From contig NZ_CP039731.1 of NCBI RefSeq assembly GCF_005155025.1, forward strand, positions 2,542,001 to 2,606,000: 64,000 nt of DNA. Reading direction: 5' to 3'. Positions within the stretch are counted from its first letter, which is position 1; every line of letters begins with the position of its first letter. The stretch comes from Aquitalea aquatilis. Its GTDB lineage: Bacteria; Pseudomonadota; Gammaproteobacteria; Burkholderiales; Chromobacteriaceae. The notes below the pieces were generated by a model. It was not told the origin of the DNA. It searched no databases and saw nothing but the letters and a program-made list of their open reading frames with translations. Shown here piece by piece: positions 8,391 through 16,914 of this stretch. The position numbers and the translations under genes are program-made.

Positions 8391-8780
8391 TTAATTTTTG
8401 TGATTTATGTCTTGTCGAATGCTTTGCATGGTTGTCAGCAGCATCCCGGCTGGTAAACGCTGCCAGACACCATCGGCACAATTCACCCCTTCGCGCAGAG
8501 CATGCCATTGCTCTTCCGTCACTATCATGGTGTCAGACTCTGTGTAGCACTGCCCCAGTAGGATAATCATGGTAGCTTTCGCTTTTCCCAATTTGACCGG
8601 TGGCGATTTGAACGCTCGACAGGCTCCTTGCCACGCTGTTTCCAGGTAGCAGCCTAGCTCCCCCGCTTGATTGATGGTCATCGGTTGGTGGCGAGCTGTG
8701 TCCAGCACCAGATGGGCGCGCAGTGCGCAATGGTCTACGGTACGACGCAGAGCGGGATTAGTGTTGAGAGATTTGTTCAT
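8391..8780 (-). CDS. Unknown protein
   Basis: This 129-residue protein has no recognisable domain. The middle (ITEEQ/VTEEQWHALREG-like region near residue 86) is helical, and there is no signal peptide. It lies between the triple zinc-ribbon gene and the T5orf172 gene on the same strand, with 55 bases to the latter. It could be an accessory or antitoxin-like partner, but nothing in the sequence proves this. Confidence 0.5.
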   Translation of the reverse strand: MNKSLNTNPALRRTVDHCALRAHLVLDTARHQPMTINQAGELGCYLETAWQGACRAFKSPPVKLGKAKATMIILLGQCYTESDTMIVTEEQWHALREGVNCADGVWQRLPAGMLLTTMQSIRQDINHKN

Positions 8781-8926
8781 TGGCAGATTCTGCCTGAAGT
8801 GAAGAACGATAAAAGCGCAGCATCGGAGTGGTTGGTATTAATCATAATTCGACAGGCAGGTACCATTTTAAAGCGAGTGTTGTCGAGTGTCTGCAATGGC
8901 GAAAGAGTAGGCCGACATCTGGTGAG

Positions 8927-9643
8927 CTAAAGGCCCCTTTGGGAGCTTGTGTACTTGTACCGTGCGGTACTGCCTGGCCGGTAAATACGATCCAACCGGG
9001 CACACAGGGGGCACCAGCTCCCACTCAAGACCCGCATAGGGGGCGCTATCCAGAAGTGCCCGCGATGACACTCCCAGATCATCTTGGTATCCACATTGGC
9101 ATAGCTGATGGACCAACACTTCCCACCGCGTTCTATTGCCACACGCTGCATCGTAGCCAGGCTGTGGTATCGCTCTGCCCGATAGCACTCAGGGCAGCCT
9201 TTGCAGGCCTTGATATTCTTGCTGTTGCTCTGCCAGCGATGCCCTTTATCGCATTGCCAGGACATTGGGGTGGCCTGATCAACAAACACGTCAGAAAGGC
9301 ATAGCCAGCCGCGCCTTCGTGCCCAATCCTTCAGGCGCTTCAGGGTAACAGCTTGCCGGCTACCACATTCTGGACAGAAGTTTCCAGCCAGTAATGTAGC
9401 GGGTGTTCTCCCCCACACATGCCCATGCTGGCAGGCAAATAGCAGATGTCCTTGAATGCCCAGGTATGTGTCTGACAGGCATTCCCCACCCCATGCTTGA
9501 GCGATGGCCTGAACCTGAGCTAACAATTTTAGTCGCTCAGCCGACGTGGGATGGTAGCCCGTCGGGTAGGATTGCCAGTGCTGAATCGCATGCTGGACAG
9601 CCGTTGGTAATGTGTCGAATTTCTTGGATTGCGCCCAGGCCAT
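8927..9643 (-). CDS. Triple treble-clef zinc-ribbon protein (DUF4379-like)
   Basis: The protein has 238 residues from ATG 9643; a TTG at 9649 is the other possible start. It carries three copies of a C-x-x-GH-x-W ... CPxC unit at about residues 71-93, 131-153 and 192-214. This matches the DUF4379/treble-clef zinc-ribbon repeats seen in Vsr-like and other putative DNA-binding or nuclease proteins. The start lies within a few bases of the PAAR-like gene stop, so the two are translationally coupled. That places it in the same transcript as the type VI cargo module. No catalytic nuclease motif is visible, so DNA or RNA binding is the safer inference. Confidence 0.65.
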   Translation of the reverse strand: MAWAQSKKFDTLPTAVQHAIQHWQSYPTGYHPTSAERLKLLAQVQAIAQAWGGECLSDTYLGIQGHLLFACQHGHVWGRTPATLLAGNFCPECGSRQAVTLKRLKDWARRRGWLCLSDVFVDQATPMSWQCDKGHRWQSNSKNIKACKGCPECYRAERYHSLATMQRVAIERGGKCWSISYANVDTKMIWECHRGHFWIAPPMRVLSGSWCPLCARLDRIYRPGSTARYKYTSSQRGL

Positions 9644-9645
9644 AT

Positions 9646-9840
9646 TCAATTAGTCACTGCTTGCTGCAATTGGCAGCGCCATTCACGGCAGCTGGTTTTA
9701 TGGCCCTCATACGCGACGGGAATGCCATCAATGGTGTTACTGGCATCATCCTCAATAATCACGCAGTGTGAATGGCCTTGCATTGTCCCTCGTGCCTCCA
9801 GAAAGCGGTAAGCAACCATAGCAGCGCGCAGTATGGCCAT
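9646..9840 (-). CDS. Small PAAR-like protein, degenerate or frameshifted end
   Basis: This 64-residue product contains GHSHCVIIEDDASNTIDGIPVAYEGHKTSC, split here as residues 22-36 and 37-51. That corresponds to the PAAR fold pattern: a turn, then NTIDGIPVA, then EGHKTSC. PAAR proteins cap the VgrG spike of the type VI system and carry effectors. The N-terminal PAAR motif is weak. After TSC the frame gives REWRC, whereas another frame gives a GAANCSKQ end more like other PAAR proteins, so a frameshift is possible. It is the last obvious T6SS-type gene of the leftward module, 3 bases downstream of the lipoprotein gene. Confidence 0.55.
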   Translation of the reverse strand: MAILRAAMVAYRFLEARGTMQGHSHCVIIEDDASNTIDGIPVAYEGHKTSCREWRCQLQQAVTN

Positions 9841-9843
9841 GTT

Positions 9844-10893
9844 TTAGGAATGCTCGGCACCTAGCGGTCTTCCTGTCTTCGGGTCCAGTCCCTTGGCCTT
9901 GGCCAGTTTTTCCAGCAAGGCTTCGCTGGGTTTGGGTGGCGCAATATTGGCTTCGTGATCTTTCAGCCATTGAATTTTGCCATCCCAGGGCGGTAGTTTG
10001 GCTGGTGGCAGGGGGACGATTTCATCCAGTTCGGGGACTGAGGGGTGGGCGTAGGAGTAATCACTTAACACGCCCATGATCAATAAGTATCTACGTTGAC
10101 GTTCATCATCCTGCTGCAGACCTAAATCATTTCGCTGCTTATTTTCGGTAGTGATACGACCGAAACCATTACCTAAATTTAATGCTGCCGTAGGATCTCC
10201 CCATTTTGTTGCAAGCTGAAAAAAACTGACTGCTTCAGTCAGTTTTTCCTCATAAATCATGTGGTAACCATATTCTACCGCTGCTTTACCATGCCCTTGC
10301 TCTGCTGCACATTTTTTCATTTCATTGCCAATCGCAAATGGCCCCGGATGTGCAATTGTCAGATTGGTTAGTTTGTCTCCAACCAGATACTGCGCTTCCG
10401 GGTTGCCTAAGTCCGCCGCTTTACGATAGTAGCGATTGGCTAACTCCTCATCTTGCTTAACGCCGTAGCCAGCTTTGAGGTAGCGGCCCATATCGTAATA
10501 GCCACCGGGAATGCCCCTGTCGATCAAGTCCTGTGTCAGGTCCAGTGTCTCTTTGACTGGATCGGCACTCCACGCAGTACCACGACCAATCATTTCGCGT
10601 AGATCCAGATTGGCCTTGTAGTGACCGTAGGCAGTGGCAATACGGTAATAACGCTCCATTTCCGGGTAACGTAATGGGTCTTCCTTTTCCAGCTGGTTTT
10701 TATACAACCAGCGCGCATAGCGGTAGAGCTGATCTGCCTGTTCATCCAGCTTGGGCAGATGGGCTTTTTCGTATACGCAGCTAAAGGCCAGCTTTTCTTC
10801 AACGTTTTTCAGATCAGGCACGGAACGCTCCTTGGCACCACAGGCGGCCAGGCTAAGAGTCAAAATCAGGGCAAATAAACGGGATTTAGTCAC
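9844..10893 (-). CDS. Sel1-repeat lipoprotein, probable Tli5-type immunity protein
   Basis: This 349-residue protein has a lipoprotein signal peptide (lipobox LAAC, Cys18). It carries Sel1/TPR-like helical repeats, clearest at about residues 134-180 (YYDMGRYLKAGYG, then ANRYYRKAADLGNPEAQYLVG). Its C-terminus resembles DUF6396-type proteins. The start overlaps the phospholipase D stop by eight bases. Periplasmic Sel1/TPR lipoproteins next to Tle5 phospholipases are known immunity proteins that block self-intoxication. Topology and position fit that role; binding is inferred. Confidence 0.7.
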   Translation of the reverse strand: MTKSRLFALILTLSLAACGAKERSVPDLKNVEEKLAFSCVYEKAHLPKLDEQADQLYRYARWLYKNQLEKEDPLRYPEMERYYRIATAYGHYKANLDLREMIGRGTAWSADPVKETLDLTQDLIDRGIPGGYYDMGRYLKAGYGVKQDEELANRYYRKAADLGNPEAQYLVGDKLTNLTIAHPGPFAIGNEMKKCAAEQGHGKAAVEYGYHMIYEEKLTEAVSFFQLATKWGDPTAALNLGNGFGRITTENKQRNDLGLQQDDERQRRYLLIMGVLSDYSYAHPSVPELDEIVPLPPAKLPPWDGKIQWLKDHEANIAPPKPSEALLEKLAKAKGLDPKTGRPLGAEHS

Positions 10894-12826
10894 TATTGCT
10901 CCGGGTGGGGTCTACACGCAAAAATTCACGGAGTGGCGCGACTGGGCCATCCCCATGAGTCATGGCAGATTTATTTTTAACTAAAATCATCCGCCATTGC
11001 TCAAATGTAAGTTTTGCATCCGTCTCTTTGTCCATTCTCTCAGGATTTGCATTCTCCCAGCTGTTGGTATGCCTCCCCCACAATACCTGCCTTAATGCCT
11101 TGGCTATTTCCGGGCGATCCAGTCCCAGGTTCAATTCACTGTCCACCTGCATGCTGCGGGTATTGATATTGGCAGAGCCAAGGGTAAGGAAGGCATCATT
11201 GACGATCATCAGTTTGGCGTGGATGTAGACCTCAACCCAGTCGGCTGGAGGTGAGTCCATGGCCACCAGCGAACAGATATGGGTCTTCAAGCCTGGCTGC
11301 TCCACGACAGAAAGGGGAGCATCCGGCTTTTGTGCAGCTTCGTAAGCCTTTTCGGCTTGCTGCCGTCTGGCAATTGCTTCATCCAGCGCTTGTCGGGTTT
11401 TTTCCCGTAATTTGCTGGGGCTGAGTACATTGGCCAGATGAATGAAGCGTGCCTCGTGCTCTGCTTGTTTGGCCTGGCCCAGGCGCGCTTCAAGATCGTC
11501 AGCCTTTTCAGCTCGGGCTACTGCGGGAATCATATCGGCCCGGCCCAGACTGTCTAGCATGCGGTAGGTATTGACGGTGCCAGCGCCAACACCGGCCTTG
11601 CTGGTATTGGTTACCACAAAGAGGTAAACCGGATAAGGTCGGCAGGCTTCTTTTTGGGCCTTGGCCACGGCCTTGATTTTCTCAGCCAACGGTGGCCAGC
11701 GGAAGTACTGGTTTTCGATGTAGATATAGGAGGTAACGTTATTGACCGCCTGCAGGTACATTTTTTTGATGTCTTGTTTTTTGTATTCCGGCTGAGTGCG
11801 CACCAACTGCACCATGGCTGCTTTGTTGGCTTTTCCATCAACGCGCGGCTGATAGGATGCAAAACCGCATGGTGGCAAGGCAAGATCTTCTTTGGTTTCA
11901 TCGCGCCAGGCCCGGCGGAAATTATGAAACATGTCGCCTACTACTTGGCCGGTGACTAGGCTGGAAAAATCCTCACGCGGGCCAACTGTTCCGTTGCGAC
12001 CAAGATTGGGGGCCTTCCTCTTTGCGCTATGTTCGTTGGTATCCCAGTACTCGTCCAACATATTGTGGCCCATCACAAAGCCAACATGGTTTTTGGCATC
12101 GTCGTAATCGACCAACACCATTTTCTGGTGATGACTGGGAGCCGTCGCCAGTAAGGATTTGGTTCTATCTTTGAGGCCTTTATCATCGTAGGTCTGGGTC
12201 AAAATATGGTCGCGACTACGTGGACCAAAACCCCGGCTACGAAAATGCAGATACTTACTGGGAATATCCGGATGTTGACGATCACGTTGTTTCTTTTCTG
12301 CGGTGCCAGCAGCAGCCTGATCTTCGTCGTAATAGGAATACCAATGCTTGTCGTAGTCGTATTGCGAAGGAATTTCGAAGGCCGGCTTGTCCTTGATACC
12401 AACTGCCCAACGTCCCGGTGTTTGTGTCTCTTCAACGGTTACCGCTGTTGTATTGACGTATAGCCCTCCGACCTTGGAAGCGAAGCACAAAACCCGTACT
12501 TGTACTCCCTGCTTTGCTTTGTGCTCCAGTAGCTTGCCTATTTGCGCGGGAACCGCTTCAGCGACATCCGCATACTTCACCATGTCTGCACCCTTGCGCA
12601 CAAAGTACATGGATGGCTGAAAGCCCCAGCAGATGATGCAAATGTTTTTCTTGGCCTTGGCAAGCGCGTAATGGACTGCTGCAAAAGCGTCCTCGCCATT
12701 GACCAGAATCTGGAAGCTTGCAGGGTGCGAGTGGTATTCACTCTTCTGTACAAACCAGGGTAGGGTCAGGTGTGCTTTCATCTGCTCCTTGGTACATACC
12801 GGAGCAGTGATTGTCTTATCGCTCAT
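10886..12826 (-). CDS. Tle5-family phospholipase D effector of the type VI system
   Basis: This 646-residue protein has two phospholipase D HKD motifs. The first is HQKMVLVD (H233, K235, D240). The second is HAKLMIVND with H536 and K538, and GSANIN at 550-555. In the second the consensus Asp position is Asn543, with Asp544 following. Tle5 effectors enter the periplasm of rival cells and hydrolyse membrane phospholipids. There is no signal peptide, as expected for T6SS delivery. Its ATG overlaps the vgrG stop by four bases and its end overlaps the Sel1 lipoprotein gene, giving a VgrG-effector-immunity order. A coiled region lies at about 436-500. Confidence 0.85.
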   Translation of the reverse strand: MSDKTITAPVCTKEQMKAHLTLPWFVQKSEYHSHPASFQILVNGEDAFAAVHYALAKAKKNICIICWGFQPSMYFVRKGADMVKYADVAEAVPAQIGKLLEHKAKQGVQVRVLCFASKVGGLYVNTTAVTVEETQTPGRWAVGIKDKPAFEIPSQYDYDKHWYSYYDEDQAAAGTAEKKQRDRQHPDIPSKYLHFRSRGFGPRSRDHILTQTYDDKGLKDRTKSLLATAPSHHQKMVLVDYDDAKNHVGFVMGHNMLDEYWDTNEHSAKRKAPNLGRNGTVGPREDFSSLVTGQVVGDMFHNFRRAWRDETKEDLALPPCGFASYQPRVDGKANKAAMVQLVRTQPEYKKQDIKKMYLQAVNNVTSYIYIENQYFRWPPLAEKIKAVAKAQKEACRPYPVYLFVVTNTSKAGVGAGTVNTYRMLDSLGRADMIPAVARAEKADDLEARLGQAKQAEHEARFIHLANVLSPSKLREKTRQALDEAIARRQQAEKAYEAAQKPDAPLSVVEQPGLKTHICSLVAMDSPPADWVEVYIHAKLMIVNDAFLTLGSANINTRSMQVDSELNLGLDRPEIAKALRQVLWGRHTNSWENANPERMDKETDAKLTFEQWRMILVKNKSAMTHGDGPVAPLREFLRVDPTRSNSD

Positions 12827-15774
12827 TTTTGTTCTCCTGCATTGGGACCATTCAACAGGCTGTTGTAGCGTGCCCGTGCATGATCGTCGGCCTCCACACG
12901 CCCGTCTTGAGGAGCACCACCCGCATCTACTTTGTGGAAGCCTGCATTGGCCAACATGCCCTTGCCAGGATTGCTCAATGTATTGGTGACGGGCACATCA
13001 AACTTGACGCCATTTGCCAGTTGCACTGTGTACTTTTGAGTAATCGGTGCATGCTTGACCTTCAAGTGACCCGACTCATCAATCACTCCACGCTGTATCT
13101 CGGCACCATCTGCAAACAGCGTATACGGCATGCCAGTCCAACTACTACCCCCACCTTGGGGGGCTTGGTCCATGTGCAAAGACAAAGGCTCGTTCGGAAT
13201 ATTCTTTGGAAACGCCGGATGCGCTACCGTCATCCGATCCGGCCCGGAGAGGTTGTGGCTGGCACCTTTAACCGAAACGGTCCCTGGGCAGTGGATTTCG
13301 ATATTGCCGCCTTTCAGCCGGATATAGCCGCCTCCGCAGGCCAGCAGAATCTCTTCTTTGGCTGCAATGGTGATGCGCTCCTTGCAGGAGGTAATCGTCA
13401 CATCCTTATCCGCTGTCAGCTCCATCGCATCGCTCTGCGCCTGGATCTGCACTTTGCCCTTGGCTGCAATGAGTTTCATGGCGATTTTGTCTTGTACCCC
13501 GGCCACGAACAAACTGATGTGCTTACCAACATTGTGAATCCAACGGCGCCCCGTAGTGTGGTTAGCATCGCGCTGTGCAACAAGATTCAAATTGGTACCG
13601 GCGTTCACTGTCTGGCTTTGTTCAGTGACACTGACGATGCCTGCAGGGCCTGACAAAACCAGTTGGGGCTGCTGACCTGCTTGGTCTTTTGCGGTCTTGC
13701 CATCTTTGTCAGTATTGCTTCCGGCTTCCCAAGCAGCCAAGGCATCCAGTTGATGCTGCATGTGTCCCTTGGTTTTCTTGCCTGTCTTTGCATTGTCTTC
13801 ACCAATACCGTCCGGGCCAGTTTCCATCGTATCGGCCAGTTGGGCGGTAGCGGTTTCAGCCAAGGCCTGACTCAGCGCAACGGCTGATTGCAGTTGGCTT
13901 TGCGCATGCTCGCGCGCCAGTTGTTTGCCGCCAGCGCCGTTTTGCGCTTCGGTGCTGAGCAGCAGGCCGTGCCCGGCTCGGATGGCGCCGTGCTGGTCGG
14001 TGCGTAGTTCGAAGCCTTCACCGCGTGGCTGGGCTTTGCCATTGCTGCGGGGATGGGTGAGGAAGCCCTGATTGAGCTGGGTCTTGCCGGGTTCGCTGGA
14101 TAGCTTGGCGCGCACTTCCCCGGGGGTGTCGTCGAATAACAGCTCGTTGTACTGGCCACCCTGATGCTCTTTGGATTTGATACCGGACAGCGTCTTGTTG
14201 GCCGGGAGCGCACCGGCACCGCTGAAGGCCGGGGTGGCGTGGCTGCCGTTATACAGCACACCGACGATCACCGGGCGGTCGATATCGCCTTCGATAAAGT
14301 CCACCAGCACTTCCTGGCCGATGCGCGGGATGAACTGGTGGCCCCAGCCCGCGCCGGCGCTGGGCATGGCCACGCGCAGCCAGCAGGAGGAGGTGTCGTC
14401 GAGCTTGGCCCCGATGCTGGGGTGTTCGTCCGGCCGCTGCCAGTGGAATTGCACCTTGATGCGGCCCAGTTCGTCGGTATGCACTTCTTCGCCCGCCGGG
14501 CCGACCACGGTGGCAGTCTGCACCCCGTTGGAGGTGGGCTTGGCCTGGGTGCTGTGGGCGTAAGCCGGTGTCAGCGGAATGCCACGACGCTGGGCGGTGA
14601 TGGTGGTCTGGAAGGGGCTGCTGTCTGTTGTGCTGGCGTCATTGCCCAGCAAACCCCGCAGGCTGCTGGTCAGATCGCCCGGCAGATTGTTGTTGGCGCG
14701 GAAGGTTTGGCCGGTAACCACGAATTCGCGCTGCTCGCTGCTGTCGCCCTCGTGTGCCGGGTGTTCATCCAGCCGGAACCACTGGCCGGCCTGCAGGCTA
14801 CGCACCGAGCCAGCGCCGCTAAACTGCTTGGCCTGCACATCGTGCGCCTGCTGGCGCAGCTGGGCGTACTGGCTGAGCTGCTCGGCATCGCTGGCGTAGT
14901 ACAGCGACTGCGGGTCGTAATCCTGCAGCGTGGATTGCAAGGCATCACCGCTACGGCCTTGCTGGATGCGGCTTTGGTCGAAAGACTGCTGGGTAGCGGT
15001 GGGCTGGTAATCAAAACTGGCTAGCGCCACATTGCCCGATACCACCTGGCGGGCGGCGCTCCAATCGGTGAGGCCGTCTTCTTCCTCCGTGGCATCGCTG
15101 CGGTGAAAGCGCACCCGCTCGCTGGCGGCCGGCGGCAGGCTGTAAGCGTCGTCGAACACCACCAGCTTGACCTGCGGATGCTCGCCATCGACATGTTCGA
15201 AACGCCAGGCATAACCCTCTTCGTGTAACAGCCGCACGATGAAGTCGAAATCGCTCTCGCGGTACTGCAGACAGTAACTGCGCGGGCTGGCGCTGGCGGT
15301 GTGGAACTCCAGTGACTGCACCTGGGCAAACACCGGATTGGCAGCCTGATGTTCGGCCAGGATCTGTTTAACGATGTCCGGCACCGACAAGTCCTGAAAC
15401 ACCCGCGAGGTGCGGCGTAGCCGCAGCAGCGCAAACGGCGGCTCGATGGTGAGGCCGTACTTGGCAAAGCCGCCATCGCTGCCTAGCAGCTCGGCCCGCG
15501 ATACTACCCCGCAACGCACCACCTCGCTGCCATCGGCATCCAGCACACCCAGGCGGGCGGCTACACCGAGCAGCGACTTGAGTTCGATATTGCCGTCGGG
15601 TGACAGACAGCTCAGCTGATAGCGATAGGCTTCCGACACCCCCTCGCTGCCGTCCAGGGTGTGCGGCAGCAACTGCTCGGCGGCGATCTGCCCGCCATCC
15701 AGCTGCAGGGTGAGCAGGCGCTGGTGCTGGGAAAAGGCGGCGGCGAAGCTGGCGAGCAGTGTAGAAAAGTCCAT
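12823..15774 (-). CDS. vgrG: VgrG spike protein with TTR-like C-terminal extension
   Basis: This 983-residue type VI spike protein has the T4 gp27-like part at about residues 1-380. The gp5-like OB domain is at about 420-515 (HTDELGRIKVQFHW, GWGHQFIPRIGQEVLVDF). A DUF2345 beta-helix needle spans about 700-845. After it comes a small beta-rich segment at about 870-940 (MPYTLFADG, then GHLKVKHAP), resembling the transthyretin-like tails that recruit effectors. The Tle5 gene follows with a four-base overlap, so the tail probably loads that enzyme. No core T6SS genes are in the window, making this an orphan vgrG island. Confidence 0.9.
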   Translation of the reverse strand: MDFSTLLASFAAAFSQHQRLLTLQLDGGQIAAEQLLPHTLDGSEGVSEAYRYQLSCLSPDGNIELKSLLGVAARLGVLDADGSEVVRCGVVSRAELLGSDGGFAKYGLTIEPPFALLRLRRTSRVFQDLSVPDIVKQILAEHQAANPVFAQVQSLEFHTASASPRSYCLQYRESDFDFIVRLLHEEGYAWRFEHVDGEHPQVKLVVFDDAYSLPPAASERVRFHRSDATEEEDGLTDWSAARQVVSGNVALASFDYQPTATQQSFDQSRIQQGRSGDALQSTLQDYDPQSLYYASDAEQLSQYAQLRQQAHDVQAKQFSGAGSVRSLQAGQWFRLDEHPAHEGDSSEQREFVVTGQTFRANNNLPGDLTSSLRGLLGNDASTTDSSPFQTTITAQRRGIPLTPAYAHSTQAKPTSNGVQTATVVGPAGEEVHTDELGRIKVQFHWQRPDEHPSIGAKLDDTSSCWLRVAMPSAGAGWGHQFIPRIGQEVLVDFIEGDIDRPVIVGVLYNGSHATPAFSGAGALPANKTLSGIKSKEHQGGQYNELLFDDTPGEVRAKLSSEPGKTQLNQGFLTHPRSNGKAQPRGEGFELRTDQHGAIRAGHGLLLSTEAQNGAGGKQLAREHAQSQLQSAVALSQALAETATAQLADTMETGPDGIGEDNAKTGKKTKGHMQHQLDALAAWEAGSNTDKDGKTAKDQAGQQPQLVLSGPAGIVSVTEQSQTVNAGTNLNLVAQRDANHTTGRRWIHNVGKHISLFVAGVQDKIAMKLIAAKGKVQIQAQSDAMELTADKDVTITSCKERITIAAKEEILLACGGGYIRLKGGNIEIHCPGTVSVKGASHNLSGPDRMTVAHPAFPKNIPNEPLSLHMDQAPQGGGSSWTGMPYTLFADGAEIQRGVIDESGHLKVKHAPITQKYTVQLANGVKFDVPVTNTLSNPGKGMLANAGFHKVDAGGAPQDGRVEADDHARARYNSLLNGPNAGEQK

Positions 15775-15784
15775 GGCGTCTCAT

Positions 15785-15830
15785 CACGTCTGCTGACGTG
15801 AATCTTCACATTCTGTTGAAAGTTCAACAG
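15785..15830. promoter_or_regulatory. Two inverted repeats upstream of vgrG
   Basis: CACGTC/GACGTG (15785-15800, 4-base spacer) and CTGTTGAA/TTCAACAG (15813-15830, 2-base spacer) lie 11 and 39 bases upstream of the vgrG start. They may be an operator or leader hairpins. No regulator is known to bind them. Confidence 0.4.
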
Positions 15831-16049
15831 TTTATGCGCCTAACATGCACTGGACAAGGTGGAATGGCATGAATGCGTAGTTCTACGGATGGCCATCAAT
15901 ATAGGCAAAGGGACGGAAGGGCGCGCGTCAGGCATTCGCCACAGGCAGTTCGTCGGCGAGGCTGTGTGGAAACGACAGGAATGTTTCATGCCAAAGTAGC
16001 TGCAATGGTTCATCTACCGATTGCCAGGCCAGCCAGGTTCCAGAAAGAA
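15831..16049. other. Intergenic region, nothing recognised
   Basis: This stretch lies between the vgrG leader and the IS1182 remnant. It is likely to hold the vgrG promoter, but no clear -35/-10 pair or gene was identified. Confidence 0.35.
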
Positions 16050-16914
16050 GCTGTTTTGACAGGTAAAAAGGCCCTTTCAGGCCTTCACTGCTGCCATTAA
16101 TTCTTCAAATCCTAGAATCTTCATCACCCGCTTTAGATTGTAGGCAAGGACCTGCAAGCTCATCTCGGTACTGACCTGGCCAAGGCCTCGTGTCAGGAAA
16201 TGCGTGGCACCCATCCATTCTTTTAATGTGCCAAACGGATGCTCCACAGTCTGGCGCCGCAGCTTCATAACACTTCCCCGGATATCCAGCTGCTTTTGCA
16301 TTTCTTCAAGCACATCTTCATGCTCTGCGCGAGTGACGCGCCGGTTTGAGCTGGGTGTACATTGTGCTTTGAGTGCACAGCGAGGGCAGTCAGAACTCCA
16401 GTATTTATGGACGAGTGCACCCCGTTCGGTGGTTGAGAAACGCCAAATCAGCCGACTACCGGCAGGACACACATATTCACCTGCTGCCGAATCAAACAGA
16501 AAGTCTTCTTTGTCGAACCGTCCCTCCGCTTTGGCAGACGACGTCATGGGCTTCGAAATCAGGGGCACAATCCCTGCATCGACACAGGTCCATGCCTCTT
16601 CCCCATGGTAGTAACCCCGGTCTGCGATGGCCTCAAGATGGGTAGTCTGCATCGCCTCTTTGGCCTGTCTTGCCATTTTGGCCAATTGGCGACGATCACT
16701 GCCCTGGTTAGTAACCTCATGCGCCACGATAAGGTGATGCCGAGTGTCAACCGCGGTTTGTACGTTGTAACCAACCAGTCCGCGACTGGTACTGGTGGCC
16801 ATAGCGCGGGAATCGGGATCTGTCAGCGAGATTTGTCCAGTTGGCTCTTGCTCAAGCTGGGCTCGGATCTGCTGTAGCCTTTCCATGCTCTTTTTCAGCG
16901 TGGTCACCGGCTGG
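16050..16914 (-). mobile_element. 5'-truncated IS1182-family element
   Basis: The right part of an IS1182-type element is present, ending near an AAAAAGGCCCTTTCAGGCC stretch at about 16067-16085. The left part is missing: homology stops at the end of the chemoreceptor gene (stop at 16915). Confidence 0.65.
16077..16907 (-). pseudogene. Truncated IS1182-family transposase
   Basis: This 276-residue frame (GTG start) encodes the C-terminal half of an IS1182 transposase. It contains LTDPDSRAM, GYNVQTAVD, the DDE region with ADRGYY, the Cys-rich VCPAG...CPRC insert typical of the family, and VEHPFGTLK. Full proteins are about 450-480 residues, so the N-terminal third, including the first catalytic Asp region, is gone. 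It is not expected to be active. The break coincides with the end of the adjacent chemoreceptor gene. Confidence 0.8.
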
